This document shows, one piece after another, positions 1-8,167 of a stretch of 13,949 nucleotides of DNA. Each line of letters starts with the position of its first letter. Within the stretch, counting starts at the first letter, position 1. Made by a program: the position numbers and the translations under genes. Under the pieces are notes generated by a model. The model did not search any database and was not told the origin of the DNA. It saw nothing but the letters and a program-made list of their open reading frames with translations. The DNA is from Caryophanales bacterium UBA1744. GTDB lineage: Bacteria; Bacillota_I; Bacilli_A; RFN20; CAG-826. The stretch spans positions 38,116 through 52,064 of the forward strand of contig DCHU01000015.1 of NCBI GenBank assembly GCA_002314915.1. The letters are read 5' to 3'.

Positions 1-70
1 GGATAACTATCTGGCCTTTCGCGCCAACAGTCGCAGAACCCACCGCTTTACCTTTAAGCTCTTTTTCCAT
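1..70 (-). CDS. AbrB/MazE/SpoVT-type DNA-binding protein (N-terminal fragment)
   Basis: Only the first 23 codons lie in the window; the gene runs off the left edge. The start ATG (70-68) is preceded by AGAAAGGAG, an excellent ribosome binding site. The peptide reads MEKELKGKAVG followed by SATVGAKGQIVI. The pattern T-V-G-x-K-G-Q-I-V-I is the hallmark first strand of the swapped-hairpin AbrB fold found in SpoVT, AbrB and MazE-type antitoxins. Such proteins bind DNA as dimers and are transition-state regulators or autoregulating antitoxins; which applies cannot be decided without the rest of the gene. A symmetrical element lies just upstream (91-120) and could be its own operator. The family call rests on a short but very characteristic motif. 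Confidence 0.75.
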   Translation of the reverse strand, partial: MEKELKGKAVGSATVGAKGQIVI

Positions 71-90
71 AGGAACTCCTTTCTATATTC

Positions 91-120
91 GGTTATACTT
101 TTCATACTTTTCGTATAACC
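91..120. promoter_or_regulatory. Inverted repeat with internal tandem 9-mers, candidate operator
   Basis: GGTTATAC (91-98) and GTATAACC (113-120) are perfect 8-bp inverted arms. Between and overlapping them is ATACTTTTC twice in direct tandem (95-103 and 104-112). The element sits between the candidate -10 and the ribosome binding site of the AbrB-type gene, where a bound protein would block transcription. AbrB-fold proteins often autoregulate through such sites, but the assignment to this regulator is inference. Confidence 0.5.
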
Positions 121-130
121 AACACTTTGT

Positions 131-158
131 TCTATACGCATTAATAGAAAAATCAAGT
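131..158 (-). promoter_or_regulatory. Weak candidate promoter for the AbrB-type gene
   Basis: On the minus strand TATAGA (136-131) is a plausible -10. An upstream TTGATT (156-151) is only 14 bases away, or ACTTGA (158-153) 16 bases away, so the -35 is poorly defined. Position is suitable: about 60 bases before the start codon, in an AT-rich intergenic stretch that follows the terminator of the preceding operon. Bases 180-286 hold no gene I can support. Confidence 0.3.
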
Positions 159-286
159 GTTTTCGTAATATTTCTAAACAGGCGTAAAGGAAACAAGCAT
201 TTATGGTTGTTGAAAAGAGACGTTTTAGGGCTTTCTCGCATTTTTCACGAGAGAATACCCATTTTGGTTGTCAAAAGTCGCCACAC

Positions 287-313
287 AAAAGAAAAAGGCT
301 GTTTTCAGCCTTT
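287..313 (-). terminator. Rho-independent terminator of the surface-protein operon
   Basis: Read on the minus strand, AAAGGCTG (313-306) pairs perfectly with CAGCCTTT (301-294) around a four-base AAAA loop, and the stem runs into a T-rich tract (TTTTTCTTTT). It begins seven bases past the stop of the BspA-like gene, so it closes that operon. Confidence 0.9.
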
Positions 314-319
314 ATTCCG

Positions 320-3300
320 TTAGTTATTAGCGAAATATGCTCTTGCGGTCGGTGCCGTCTGAAGCAATATGAACGTCTTATGAGTCGTATCAGCCGGATC
401 GTAAGTCCAATAATTAACGGACTCGCATGACGCGCTCGTAGGAATGATGTCGGTAGCATCTTGGGCAAAGTAATATGGCGTCGTGTCCTTCCATGCGTTA
501 GCGGCGTAATGGTTCGCTGAATTTAAGCCAGCTCTGCCTGGATACGCCTGGTCTGCACGATCTCCGACGAGAACTGTCGGTCCAGTGGAGGCTGTGAACT
601 GTTCGTTTCTGACCGTAAGCTGGCTTTCAACCCCTTTTGGTGAAGATGTTGGGAAATGGGCATATAAGGTCTTGTCGGTATCCCTGAACGCTCCCCACCC
701 GATATATCTAAGTCCGGTCGCACCGCTCCAATCCATAACTCCATTCGTCTTGGTCACGGTTGATGAGTATGAATTGGAGGAAGAGTTATATGTTTTGTAT
801 GTGTATTGGTTGCCTGCAGTGAACATGTCTTCAAGATTGCTGCACGAAATGAAGGCGTCTTCGCCTATGGCTTTAACGTTTGTCATAGATTGGATGTTCA
901 TCTTCCTTAGTTTCTGGCACTTGCGGAACGCCCCAGCTTCCCAATAGTTATCGGTGTAATTGGATCTTGTGCAAGGGTGCATTATTTTCATTGAGTAATG
1001 ATCATCATCAGTGAACGCTTCCGCCTCGCCGATGGCGCTATGGCTGATGTATTTGATGTTGGATAAATCACCATTGATCTCTTCCACGTCTGATGTTGTT
1101 AAGGCATAACCATAAATCGTCGTCAAAGAGGAAGGTAAGGTGAGGGTTTTTGCCATAAGGCCTTCCAAGCACTGAACGCCTAAAGCGACGGTCCCCGCTT
1201 TAACGACATTGGCGGTCTGTCCATCGAGAACCTGAGAGTTTCCAATGAGTATTGAATTGCCATTGGTCATATTGTAGTAAATATTCTCATTCTCTAAAGA
1301 GAAGTATGTAGAGTTCATGAAGTTGAACGTCTGAAGTTTACTTCCGTTTGTCGATTTGTTTCCCTTTACGGTGGCCGTGACCAGGAAGGCACCTGCCCCC
1401 ATGTATTCAAGGTTAGATGATGTCATGGTTATGGCCAGGAACTGATGGTTGATGAACGCCTTGGTATCAATGCTCTTCAGGGCGGAAGGCAACTTGCAGT
1501 AATTGGTGTACGAAGTTCCGCCAATCGAGATTGAATTATTGCCGTCTGTGGTTATTCGAGTATAGCCTCCGTTGGTGAATTTATACTCGCTTTGGAATCT
1601 GGAATAGAAGGCGAGTTTACCGATTCTCTCAATAGTGTCAGGAAGGTTCTTTATCTGTCTTATTGTACGTGAGTCATTGTATGCAAAAGCACAATCTCCA
1701 ACCTCTTTTACAGGGGCTCCTGCAGCAACTCTTTCGCTTCTGAAGGTGGACATATTGATGCTGGCCGAATTCAAAGTGCAATTGGTGATGATTGAGTACT
1801 TATCTGAACCGGTTCCTCTCTCAAGGTACATATAAGAGTCATCAAGTCTCGTTTTCAATTCATCAAGGTCCACATCGTAATAAACCGGCACGTTGATTCT
1901 TGAGGAGCTGCCGTAAATCGCCTTGTTGGTATCGCCGTCGTTGGCGTTGTCAGGATAGCAACCGGTCGCGTTATCGCTCTGGAATGTTGCGTTGGCGCGC
2001 TGATCGCGATAGAAACAGACTAATAAGTCGTTTTTGTAGGCAAGTCTCGAGTCGAGGGCCGGGTCAACCAAGCTTTGAGAATAATTGACATATACGACGA
2101 CGTTTTCGCACTTAGAGAAAACATTGTGTTTCCAAGCGATTTGCGGAGGATATGCGCTGGAACTGTAATATGTGATAGGAGTCGATGCTCCGATATCGAT
2201 TCCGCAGTCATCGGTTGTTCTGTTTGGGTTATAGCCCTTGTCGGCATAGAGAAGAGCGCTCTGCAAATATTTACAGGTATCGAATACTTCAATATGAAGA
2301 TGATGCAACAAAGGTGAGGAGATGAATTGTTTTATATATGTGTTATAGAACGCCTGTTTTCCAAAGGAGACCCAGTTGCATGAATGGTTGATAGTGCCGT
2401 CGCTGTAGGTATTGGAACAAGAACACCCCTCCATCTCCACGGTTTTGAAGAATCTGGCATTATAGAAAGAACTGGCGGCAACCGCATAGCCAGAACGTCC
2501 TATTTCTTTGTTGGATTGGTTCTTATTAGTGTCCATTTGGCAGTCAGGAATGCCACCGTCAGTGTTGTTTGTAGTCCATCCCCATTGCCTATAAAGTTGA
2601 ACTATTTTCCCATCTGATAAGGAGTTTGGGAGCAAGACTGTCGAGGTGACGGTCGAAGAACTGAACTCTTCTTTGCCGCAGTCTTGGAAAGCGTGCCTTC
2701 CTATTGCGAATAGCCTATTAGGTCTATCTATCTTATCTTGGGCGGTATCCCCGTCACTCGCTGTCCTGAATTTGAGCAATTTCAAATGAGTCAGGCCACG
2801 GAATGCACTGCCATCGATGATTTTAAGAGATGCCGGAAGCCTTAATTCCGTGATGAAGTTTGTGTCATCGCTCGACGCTTTAAATATATATGGGCCCACT
2901 TCTCCAAGTTTTGTGCACGCTTCGAAATCTACGGATTCGATGTTTTTGCACATCGCAAAAGCGGAATCCTCAATCTTGACCAAGTTCTCAGGGAAGACGA
3001 TTTTCTGAATGAACTCCATTCCGTAGAATGCATTCTTACCGATTATCGAAACAGGCAGCGATTCATCCGCGGTCGGGAACTGCTTCAAGGCATTTGGTAT
3101 GTAAAGGGTGTCGAGATTCTTACCTGTGGTTCCGTCCAATTCCGCCTTGTGGAAGTCGATTGTCTCATCGCCATTACCGGCATAGCCGATAATCGTAGCG
3201 TATCTTCTGCTTGTTTGTAGAACAGGCAGATCCGATTCGTTTGTGCCTTTGGTTGTTCCATTGATTCTGATTACGGCCTCAGTGATGGTGAAAATGAAGT

Positions 3301-4234
3301 CTGGGTGATAATCATCGACGAGAATCGACGAGAAACCGTATTGGGCAGGGATTTCTGAAGAATCGCTTGTTGCGGTCCTGAGTTTCATGAAGTCTGTGTC
3401 ATACGAAGGTTTTGAGGTGGCGACGAAGAATAGAGTGAGTTTGCTGCAGTCGGCAAAAGCATACGATCCGATGTGGCTCACGGTTAACGGTATATGGGCG
3501 ATGTTCATACTTGGACAATTCGCGAAAGCGTACGTCTGGATATCCAGATTCGTTTCAGGGAATAAGGCTCTGACGAGTTTCACACAGCCCTGGAATGCAC
3601 TCTTTCCAATATAGGTCAAAGAGGCCATGTCATGGAAGTTGAAAGTGGTGATTGATTGGCACGAGGCAAAAGCATGATCCCCAATCGATTCAAGATTCGC
3701 TGAATAATTCTGCTCATCTCCGTCCTCATCGAGGAACTTAACACTCATCAAAGCGCGGCAGTCAAGGAAACAAGATTGTTTGATCTCAGTGATTTGATGA
3801 GGAATTGTAATCTCTTTGAGATTAACACAACCAATGAATGATTGTTCCTTCATCTCCATGATGTTTGATGGAAGCGTTACGTATTCGAAGTCGCAATATG
3901 CAAAAGCATTCTTGGAAAGGGCTAAGACTACGCAGTTCTTCGTTCCGTTATGGGTGTTTGCGGTGAAGGTTGAAGGGACCGTGAGATTTGTTGGAGTGTT
4001 ATTTGAATCTTCTCCCCAAGCGATAGAAACCGCTAGGTCACCTGTCGGGAGATTGTGCTCAAGAGGGAATACGTTGTATCTATATCCGTTATCATCGATG
4101 TAAACAAAACTCTGGTCTTCGTACTCTCTAAAATTCGTCTTAACCGCCTTAACGATAGATGGAGTGAAACAAACCAAAGACAAAACGGTCGCGAAGAATG
4201 CGATTAATATAACTATGAGGTTGCGTTTCTTCAT
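320..4234 (-). CDS. BspA-like leucine-rich-repeat secreted surface protein
   Basis: The 1304-aa product starts MKKRNLIVILIAFF, a typical signal peptide with a likely cut after about residue 30 (SIVKA). The start at 4234 is chosen because AGAAAGGAG lies at ideal spacing; an in-frame ATG 54 bases upstream overlaps the previous gene and has no such site. The body carries many BspA-type (LRR_5) repeats of the form IGxxAFxxCxxL...xxxIPxxVxxI, for example IGDHAF, IGKSAF, IGSYAF, IEDSAF, IGRHAF and IGEDAF. They cluster at roughly residues 105-280, 395-540, 640-760, 880-1010 and 1090-1260, separated by Asn/Ser/Thr-rich stretches. No LPxTG motif or C-terminal membrane anchor is visible, so it is probably released or held non-covalently. 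BspA-like proteins in other bacteria act as adhesins binding host matrix or partner cells; that role here is inferred. It is the last gene of the riboswitch operon, 13 bases after the preceding stop. Confidence 0.9.
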   Translation of the reverse strand: MKKRNLIVILIAFFATVLSLVCFTPSIVKAVKTNFREYEDQSFVYIDDNGYRYNVFPLEHNLPTGDLAVSIAWGEDSNNTPTNLTVPSTFTANTHNGTKNCVVLALSKNAFAYCDFEYVTLPSNIMEMKEQSFIGCVNLKEITIPHQITEIKQSCFLDCRALMSVKFLDEDGDEQNYSANLESIGDHAFASCQSITTFNFHDMASLTYIGKSAFQGCVKLVRALFPETNLDIQTYAFANCPSMNIAHIPLTVSHIGSYAFADCSKLTLFFVATSKPSYDTDFMKLRTATSDSSEIPAQYGFSSILVDDYHPDFIFTITEAVIRINGTTKGTNESDLPVLQTSRRYATIIGYAGNGDETIDFHKAELDGTTGKNLDTLYIPNALKQFPTADESLPVSIIGKNAFYGMEFIQKIVFPENLVKIEDSAFAMCKNIESVDFEACTKLGEVGPYIFKASSDDTNFITELRLPASLKIIDGSAFRGLTHLKLLKFRTASDGDTAQDKIDRPNRLFAIGRHAFQDCGKEEFSSSTVTSTVLLPNSLSDGKIVQLYRQWGWTTNNTDGGIPDCQMDTNKNQSNKEIGRSGYAVAASSFYNARFFKTVEMEGCSCSNTYSDGTINHSCNWVSFGKQAFYNTYIKQFISSPLLHHLHIEVFDTCKYLQSALLYADKGYNPNRTTDDCGIDIGASTPITYYSSSAYPPQIAWKHNVFSKCENVVVYVNYSQSLVDPALDSRLAYKNDLLVCFYRDQRANATFQSDNATGCYPDNANDGDTNKAIYGSSSRINVPVYYDVDLDELKTRLDDSYMYLERGTGSDKYSIITNCTLNSASINMSTFRSERVAAGAPVKEVGDCAFAYNDSRTIRQIKNLPDTIERIGKLAFYSRFQSEYKFTNGGYTRITTDGNNSISIGGTSYTNYCKLPSALKSIDTKAFINHQFLAITMTSSNLEYMGAGAFLVTATVKGNKSTNGSKLQTFNFMNSTYFSLENENIYYNMTNGNSILIGNSQVLDGQTANVVKAGTVALGVQCLEGLMAKTLTLPSSLTTIYGYALTTSDVEEINGDLSNIKYISHSAIGEAEAFTDDDHYSMKIMHPCTRSNYTDNYWEAGAFRKCQKLRKMNIQSMTNVKAIGEDAFISCSNLEDMFTAGNQYTYKTYNSSSNSYSSTVTKTNGVMDWSGATGLRYIGWGAFRDTDKTLYAHFPTSSPKGVESQLTVRNEQFTASTGPTVLVGDRADQAYPGRAGLNSANHYAANAWKDTTPYYFAQDATDIIPTSASCESVNYWTYDPADTTHKTFILLQTAPTARAYFANN

Positions 4235-4247
4235 TGGTATCTCCTTT

Positions 4248-6578
4248 CTATCTTGTGTATTTGTAATTGGATACGGATTGATCAACACCGTTTACTTGGT
4301 AATGTATAGAACTGTTTCTGTCGTAAGTGGTGAGCGAGTCGACGAATGCGTCACTAACATCAAACGTGATGACAATATAACCGCCGCTTCCGGTTACAAC
4401 GAATAGTCCAGGGCTGGAATTCATCGTTATCCTAAAGGAGAATTTGGCCTTCTTCTTTTCTCCCTCCGGATCAAAGAGCAAGAAGTCTACGTCGACTTCC
4501 GCAGCGCCTAGCGACGGGATTTCGACATCGCCGATATTCGATTCGGTTTGGCCTTGGACAGCGAGCATGTAAATATTCGAGCTCTTGGCATCGCCAGCCG
4601 TATCGCATCCGATGCAGTAGTCTCCCTGAGGAAGCTTGAAGATGTGACCGATCAGCTTTCCGCCTCTTTTCAGCGTGTCTTTTGTGGCTGGGGGAACCGT
4701 TGCAACAGTTGATGTTGTTCCATCGGTGACGTCGTAAGTGAAATATGGGGCAGAGTCCACTTTGTCAGACGGGGATGTAAACATCGAATAAACAGGGGTA
4801 ATATCTGAAGCGCTTGAAGAATCAGGATTGTACGAGAATATCGTCGTGTTATTCGTTCCCGTTGCGACGACAGATACGTTAGCGCCGTTTGGGTTATCGA
4901 TTCTAAATGTGATTGTGTTAGACGGGTAATACTTATAAGATCCATCACTTTCTCTATAAGAGAACTTCGCTGTAGGTTTCTTAACAGGCATATAAGACGA
5001 AAGACTGTCGATAACGACACCTTCGGCATCTCTGAACATGAAGCCGAATCTCTTTTCACCTGGATCAAGTTTCTCACCTTCCTTGTTGATGAGTTTGTAT
5101 CTCAGATACTCGGTCAAGAACGGGCTATCGGTGTTATAGAAGAAGTTCTTGCCCGCTGCAGCAGAGGCTTGAGATAAATCCATCTCTATGTAGAAATTCA
5201 AGTCTCTTTCAAGTATCGGATCCCACGTTCTTGTGTCGCCGTATGTAGGCATCGTATCCATAATTTCACAATAATATTTGGAAGCGCTTGGGGCGGTTAA
5301 TCCCCACGTATCGTTCCAAAGTCCCTCGCCATAACCGAATTTCGTGTGGTCTAGCTCAGCCGTTGAGAAATAAACCTTATTCAAGGCGGTTCCGTTGATG
5401 ATTTGGCATTTGCCAATCTGGTCGAGATATGTAGGGTTTGCACCTCCGTCGCTTGTGGCAAGCTTGAAGACACCCAAACCCCTGTCCACTTCAGCTGTAT
5501 CCTGGATAACTTTGTTATATTTGAAGTCTACAGTGTTGATATATTGGAGTTCTCCAGAGGTTGCGCTCATATTGACACCATTGTCTGTGACGAGAGCCGC
5601 GCTGTTGTATTTTGAAATATAATGCTTTGTAGATTCGCTAGATGAGTCATCAGTACGGAGATAGTCCTTGTAGTTCACGTATCCTTCGTTGAGGAGATTG
5701 TTATACGAGAAGAAGCTGATTCTATTACCGGAGGAGTCGTATCCAAAGTTAGACCACAAAGATGTTCCCACCGCTGCATCGTTTCTGATCATCTTGTAGA
5801 TGCCTGAGAAGTTCATGATGCCCGTATCGCCTTTTGTGGTTAATCCGATATCAGGATCGATTGAGTTTTCAACGTTAATACCAATTTCTCCAACTAAGCC
5901 AGTTTGAGATTCGGTGTCGATATGAACTTGGTCTGCAGTGTTATTGACGTTAAAAGTGCCGTTATAAACATAGCAATCTTTCATAATGCCGTCGACGTGA
6001 CCAGCGAGGTAGCCGATGTTGTTTCCGTGATGGTATGTCGACCCTTCCCCTTCTCTATGGTCCATAAAGATGGAGAATGAATATGTCCCGTCATTATAGT
6101 TCGTCGAACCGTTGCTATAGAACTCGCATACGTATGACTGCATGACACGTGAGTATGTGTAGCCGTTGATGGTCTTATTAGCGATTAAATAGATACGCGA
6201 GTCAATCTGAGCGTTCGCACCACTGTTGAATTCCGGGGAGTTCTTCAGTAAAGAGAGGTTTATTCTTCCTTTTTCAACTCCGTTATCCGTGTATTTCTCT
6301 AAGACATTTGTTGAGAATCTCCATGAGTAATCGAATGTGTCATCGTTAGGGAATGTTGGGGTAAAGAACGAATCGGCATAGATGGTGTCCCCTATTGTCA
6401 CGGTCTTTGTGGACGCATTGATATGGTCATATGACCTACCACCGATACCCTGCGTATTATGAAGAGTTACCTCATCATTGGCGCCATCTTTAAATCTGAG
6501 GTCCGCTTGTGAGAAGCAGCCATTGTTGCCCTGCTCGTTAAAAATGTCATCGACTTCTGCGCCAAATAATTCGGTAAA
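4248..6578 (-). CDS. Large exported beta-helix-like surface protein, C-terminal part after a frameshift
   Basis: This frame continues the 7171-6467 gene after a one-base shift at a C6 tract. The frame is open and protein-like from about 6578, reading FTELFGAEVDDIF, well before its first ATG at 6401, and has no ribosome binding site of its own. With one C restored, the full product would be about 974 aa. Visible traits are another IGYLAGHVDG repeat like the GLUG repeats of the N-terminal part, many Asn/Ser/Thr/Tyr residues, a beta-rich middle, and a C-terminal region with FxFRI and YIVITFDVS strands. No LPxTG or terminal hydrophobic anchor is seen. The stop overlaps the ribosome binding site of the downstream BspA-like gene, supporting one transcript. 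Function is unknown beyond probable cell-surface or matrix location. Confidence 0.75.
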   Translation of the reverse strand, partial: FTELFGAEVDDIFNEQGNNGCFSQADLRFKDGANDEVTLHNTQGIGGRSYDHINASTKTVTIGDTIYADSFFTPTFPNDDTFDYSWRFSTNVLEKYTDNGVEKGRINLSLLKNSPEFNSGANAQIDSRIYLIANKTINGYTYSRVMQSYVCEFYSNGSTNYNDGTYSFSIFMDHREGEGSTYHHGNNIGYLAGHVDGIMKDCYVYNGTFNVNNTADQVHIDTESQTGLVGEIGINVENSIDPDIGLTTKGDTGIMNFSGIYKMIRNDAAVGTSLWSNFGYDSSGNRISFFSYNNLLNEGYVNYKDYLRTDDSSSESTKHYISKYNSAALVTDNGVNMSATSGELQYINTVDFKYNKVIQDTAEVDRGLGVFKLATSDGGANPTYLDQIGKCQIINGTALNKVYFSTAELDHTKFGYGEGLWNDTWGLTAPSASKYYCEIMDTMPTYGDTRTWDPILERDLNFYIEMDLSQASAAAGKNFFYNTDSPFLTEYLRYKLINKEGEKLDPGEKRFGFMFRDAEGVVIDSLSSYMPVKKPTAKFSYRESDGSYKYYPSNTITFRIDNPNGANVSVVATGTNNTTIFSYNPDSSSASDITPVYSMFTSPSDKVDSAPYFTYDVTDGTTSTVATVPPATKDTLKRGGKLIGHIFKLPQGDYCIGCDTAGDAKSSNIYMLAVQGQTESNIGDVEIPSLGAAEVDVDFLLFDPEGEKKKAKFSFRITMNSSPGLFVVTGSGGYIVITFDVSDAFVDSLTTYDRNSSIHYQVNGVDQSVSNYKYTR

Positions 6579-7171
6579 CGGGGGGTTTCTGAGTATCCAA
6601 TAGAATTGATCGTGACATTCTCAAGGACAAAATCGGTTGCGATTCCATCGCTTGCGATGTAGCCAAAGAAACCGATATCCTCAGGGTTTCCAGTGATAGT
6701 TAAATTTCTAATCGATAAACCTTTTCCGTTGAAAGTGCCTCTAAATGGCGCACCTTCACCTCCGATAGCGACGACTCTAGAAACTTCGCAGAATCTCTGC
6801 ATATCAAGGAATTTATCCCTTGTTTGCTCATTGTTTGAGTTGTAGTTAATGCACCTGTAATCAGGGTTCATTGGGTCATCCGAGAAGTTGTGTCCTAATT
6901 GGAAGTAATATTTCTGGGAATCGAAAATGCCGAGGTTCTGAAGACGGGATAAGTTATATAAATGGGTTGAGGTTACGATTTCGTAAGGGTTTTCTTCCGT
7001 GCCGTTGCCGTCATAGAAGTATGAACGAAGGCCGATCTGCCCGTCGATAGCATCGTTCTCTCCCGTGCCCGTTCTTGCAGGTCCGAACCAGCACACTGTG
7101 CATAATGTGATAGACACAACGCACATGCCAATGAGCGTCATTAAAGCGTACGCAGGATTAATTCTCTTCAT
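6467..7171 (-). CDS. Large exported beta-helix-like surface protein, N-terminal part truncated by a frameshift
   Basis: The start ATG at 7171 lies inside the end of the upstream gene (14-base overlap) and is preceded by GGGGGAGGT, so translation is probably coupled. The product begins MKRINPAYAL and has a hydrophobic segment at about residues 7-29 that acts as signal peptide or anchor. Then come NPYEIVTSTHLYNLS, a motif common at the start of secreted right-handed beta-helix proteins, and PFRGTFNGKG...IRNLTI...IGFFGYIAS, which resembles GLUG-type helix repeats. The frame is convincing up to NSIGYSETP (about residue 190). The remaining 45 residues are out-of-frame reading ending in a TAA at 6469-6467. 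The true continuation is the 6578-4248 frame. This is either a recently broken gene, a phase-variable one, or a sequence error. Confidence 0.75.
   Translation of the reverse strand: MKRINPAYALMTLIGMCVVSITLCTVCWFGPARTGTGENDAIDGQIGLRSYFYDGNGTEENPYEIVTSTHLYNLSRLQNLGIFDSQKYYFQLGHNFSDDPMNPDYRCINYNSNNEQTRDKFLDMQRFCEVSRVVAIGGEGAPFRGTFNGKGLSIRNLTITGNPEDIGFFGYIASDGIATDFVLENVTINSIGYSETPRLPNYLAQKSMTFLTSRATMAASHKRTSDLKMAPMMR
6580..6585 (-). other. C6 homopolymer at the frameshift point
   Basis: On the minus strand the codons run GAA ACC CCC CGT in the upstream frame, while the convincing downstream frame needs ACC CCC CCG TTT. Adding a single C to this run (six to seven) joins the two halves as S-E-T-P-P-F-T-E. 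Homopolymers like this are where replication slippage, and sequencing or assembly errors, occur. Confidence 0.8.
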
Positions 7172-8045
7172 TTGAGACTACCTCCCCCGTATCAACTGTA
7201 AAGACGAACTTATAATCGAAAACGACTCGAATTACTTCGAATGACATTGTTGTCGCATAGCGTTCGAGCTGTTCGACTGAGTAGTTTGCGTTTACGTATA
7301 TCGTTACTATTCCATTCTCATCAGCAGTGACTGTTTTGCTTCCGAGGTCAACATTATCAACGTCGTCTTCATAGAAGTTCTTGTGTTCATCATCAAGATG
7401 GGATAAATAGCTGAGTTTGTAATATGTTTCTTCGGTTTCGGTTAAGACTCTTCCCGCTTCGATGAAATCTGGGATATATAGCTTGGTCTCACCGTCCATG
7501 AGTGATTCTGAGTTCAAATCACTAGGAGAATAGAAATCGAAATCGATGCAGGTTGAAGCGTTGAGTTCTCCTTCTCCTGCCGTCTTGGTGAATAAATCGG
7601 ATTTCGCTCTTATTGTTGCAGATGCGCCAGCTCCGACATTGAGTTTGACTTCATAAATGACGTTACAGTTCAAAGAGGCTAAGTCTTTGCCTGAAATCAA
7701 GATATCCAATGGGTCATAGAGATTCATGACGTCACAGGCTTCGAATTCACCATCAACGGTCTTGCCGAATTTCTGTTCGGTCTCGTTGAATGGGTATGTG
7801 GAGACTGTTCCGTTTTCAGGTGCCAAATAATCGATGAGCGTTTCATCGCCGACCGAGAATTCTGGATAGTCGAATTTGATGAGTGATACCGACTCAAGAT
7901 CGGCACCCATTGCAACAGCGGCAATGTTGCCAACTTCCACGTTTACTCTCTGGCTTGCTGTGAACCATGCGGCCGTTGCGGTGACAAAAGAAAACAGGCC
8001 TACAATCAGGGACATTACTGGAATTAGTAAGGTCTTTTTACCCAT
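7158..8045 (-). CDS. Exported TasA/camelysin-like protein
   Basis: The 295-aa product begins MGKKTLLIPVMSLIVGLFSFV and continues ATAAWFTASQRVNVEVGNI. A short basic N-terminus, one hydrophobic helix (about residues 5-26), then A-W-F-T-x-S and an N/V-E-V-G-N-I strand is the layout of SipW-processed TasA and camelysin-type proteins, which form fibres or sit on the cell surface. Sequence similarity beyond the N-terminus cannot be judged by eye; the rest is acidic and beta-rich with no C-terminal anchor. The start at 8045 is supported by AAGGAG eight bases before ATG. It is the first gene behind the c-di-GMP riboswitch and overlaps the next start by 14 bases. Role as a matrix or fibre subunit is inferred; it could also be another secreted protein with a similar leader. 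Confidence 0.65.
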   Translation of the reverse strand: MGKKTLLIPVMSLIVGLFSFVTATAAWFTASQRVNVEVGNIAAVAMGADLESVSLIKFDYPEFSVGDETLIDYLAPENGTVSTYPFNETEQKFGKTVDGEFEACDVMNLYDPLDILISGKDLASLNCNVIYEVKLNVGAGASATIRAKSDLFTKTAGEGELNASTCIDFDFYSPSDLNSESLMDGETKLYIPDFIEAGRVLTETEETYYKLSYLSHLDDEHKNFYEDDVDNVDLGSKTVTADENGIVTIYVNANYSVEQLERYATTMSFEVIRVVFDYKFVFTVDTGEVVSNEEN

Positions 8046-8066
8046 CTGCCGTTCTCCTTCGAATGT

Positions 8067-8134
8067 GCAGCTGGCTGCCTGATATCGGGCCCTCTTAGCT
8101 TTGCGTCACATCGTTTCCGATGCTTTGCCTACGC
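8067..8134 (-). ncRNA. Cyclic di-GMP-I (GEMM) riboswitch
   Basis: The minus-strand leader matches the class I c-di-GMP aptamer block by block. There is GGCAAA (8129-8124), then a hairpin of GCATCG and CGATGT closed by a GAAA tetraloop (8123-8108). GACGCAAAGCTAA follows (8107-8095), then a short second arm (GCC...GGC), and GGCAGCCAGCTGC at the 3' end (8079-8067). GTAG (8132-8129) can pair with CTGC (8070-8067) as the closing P1 helix. The GNRA loop, GACGCAAAGC and GGCAGCCAG are the family's conserved parts. No terminator lies between aptamer and gene; the AAGGAG ribosome site starts only seven bases after P1, so control of translation initiation is the likely mechanism. A GCAG just before the ATG could compete with P1 for CTGC, but that helix is only four base pairs. 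Whether c-di-GMP turns the genes on or off cannot be read off safely. Confidence 0.88.
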
Positions 8135-8138
8135 GTAC

Positions 8139-8167
8139 ATAATATACGCTTTATTTTGCGTGTGCAA
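8139..8167 (-). promoter_or_regulatory. Promoter of the riboswitch-controlled surface operon
   Basis: TTGCAC (8167-8162) and TATTAT (8144-8139) are 17 bases apart on the minus strand, placing the transcript start at about 8132-8134, at the 5' edge of the aptamer. The -35 overlaps a tandem TGCAAATGCAAAT on the plus strand (8163-8175), which might bind a regulator. Confidence 0.7.

Noticed and set aside
227..260. Short inverted repeat TCTCG...CGAGA
   Set aside because: Only five base pairs with a nine-base spacer and no T-tract; no support for a terminator or operator.
585..4406. Several plus-strand open frames of 60-130 codons opposite the surface genes
   Set aside because: They lack ribosome sites and recognisable domains, and lie antisense to convincing long minus-strand genes, so they are shadow frames.
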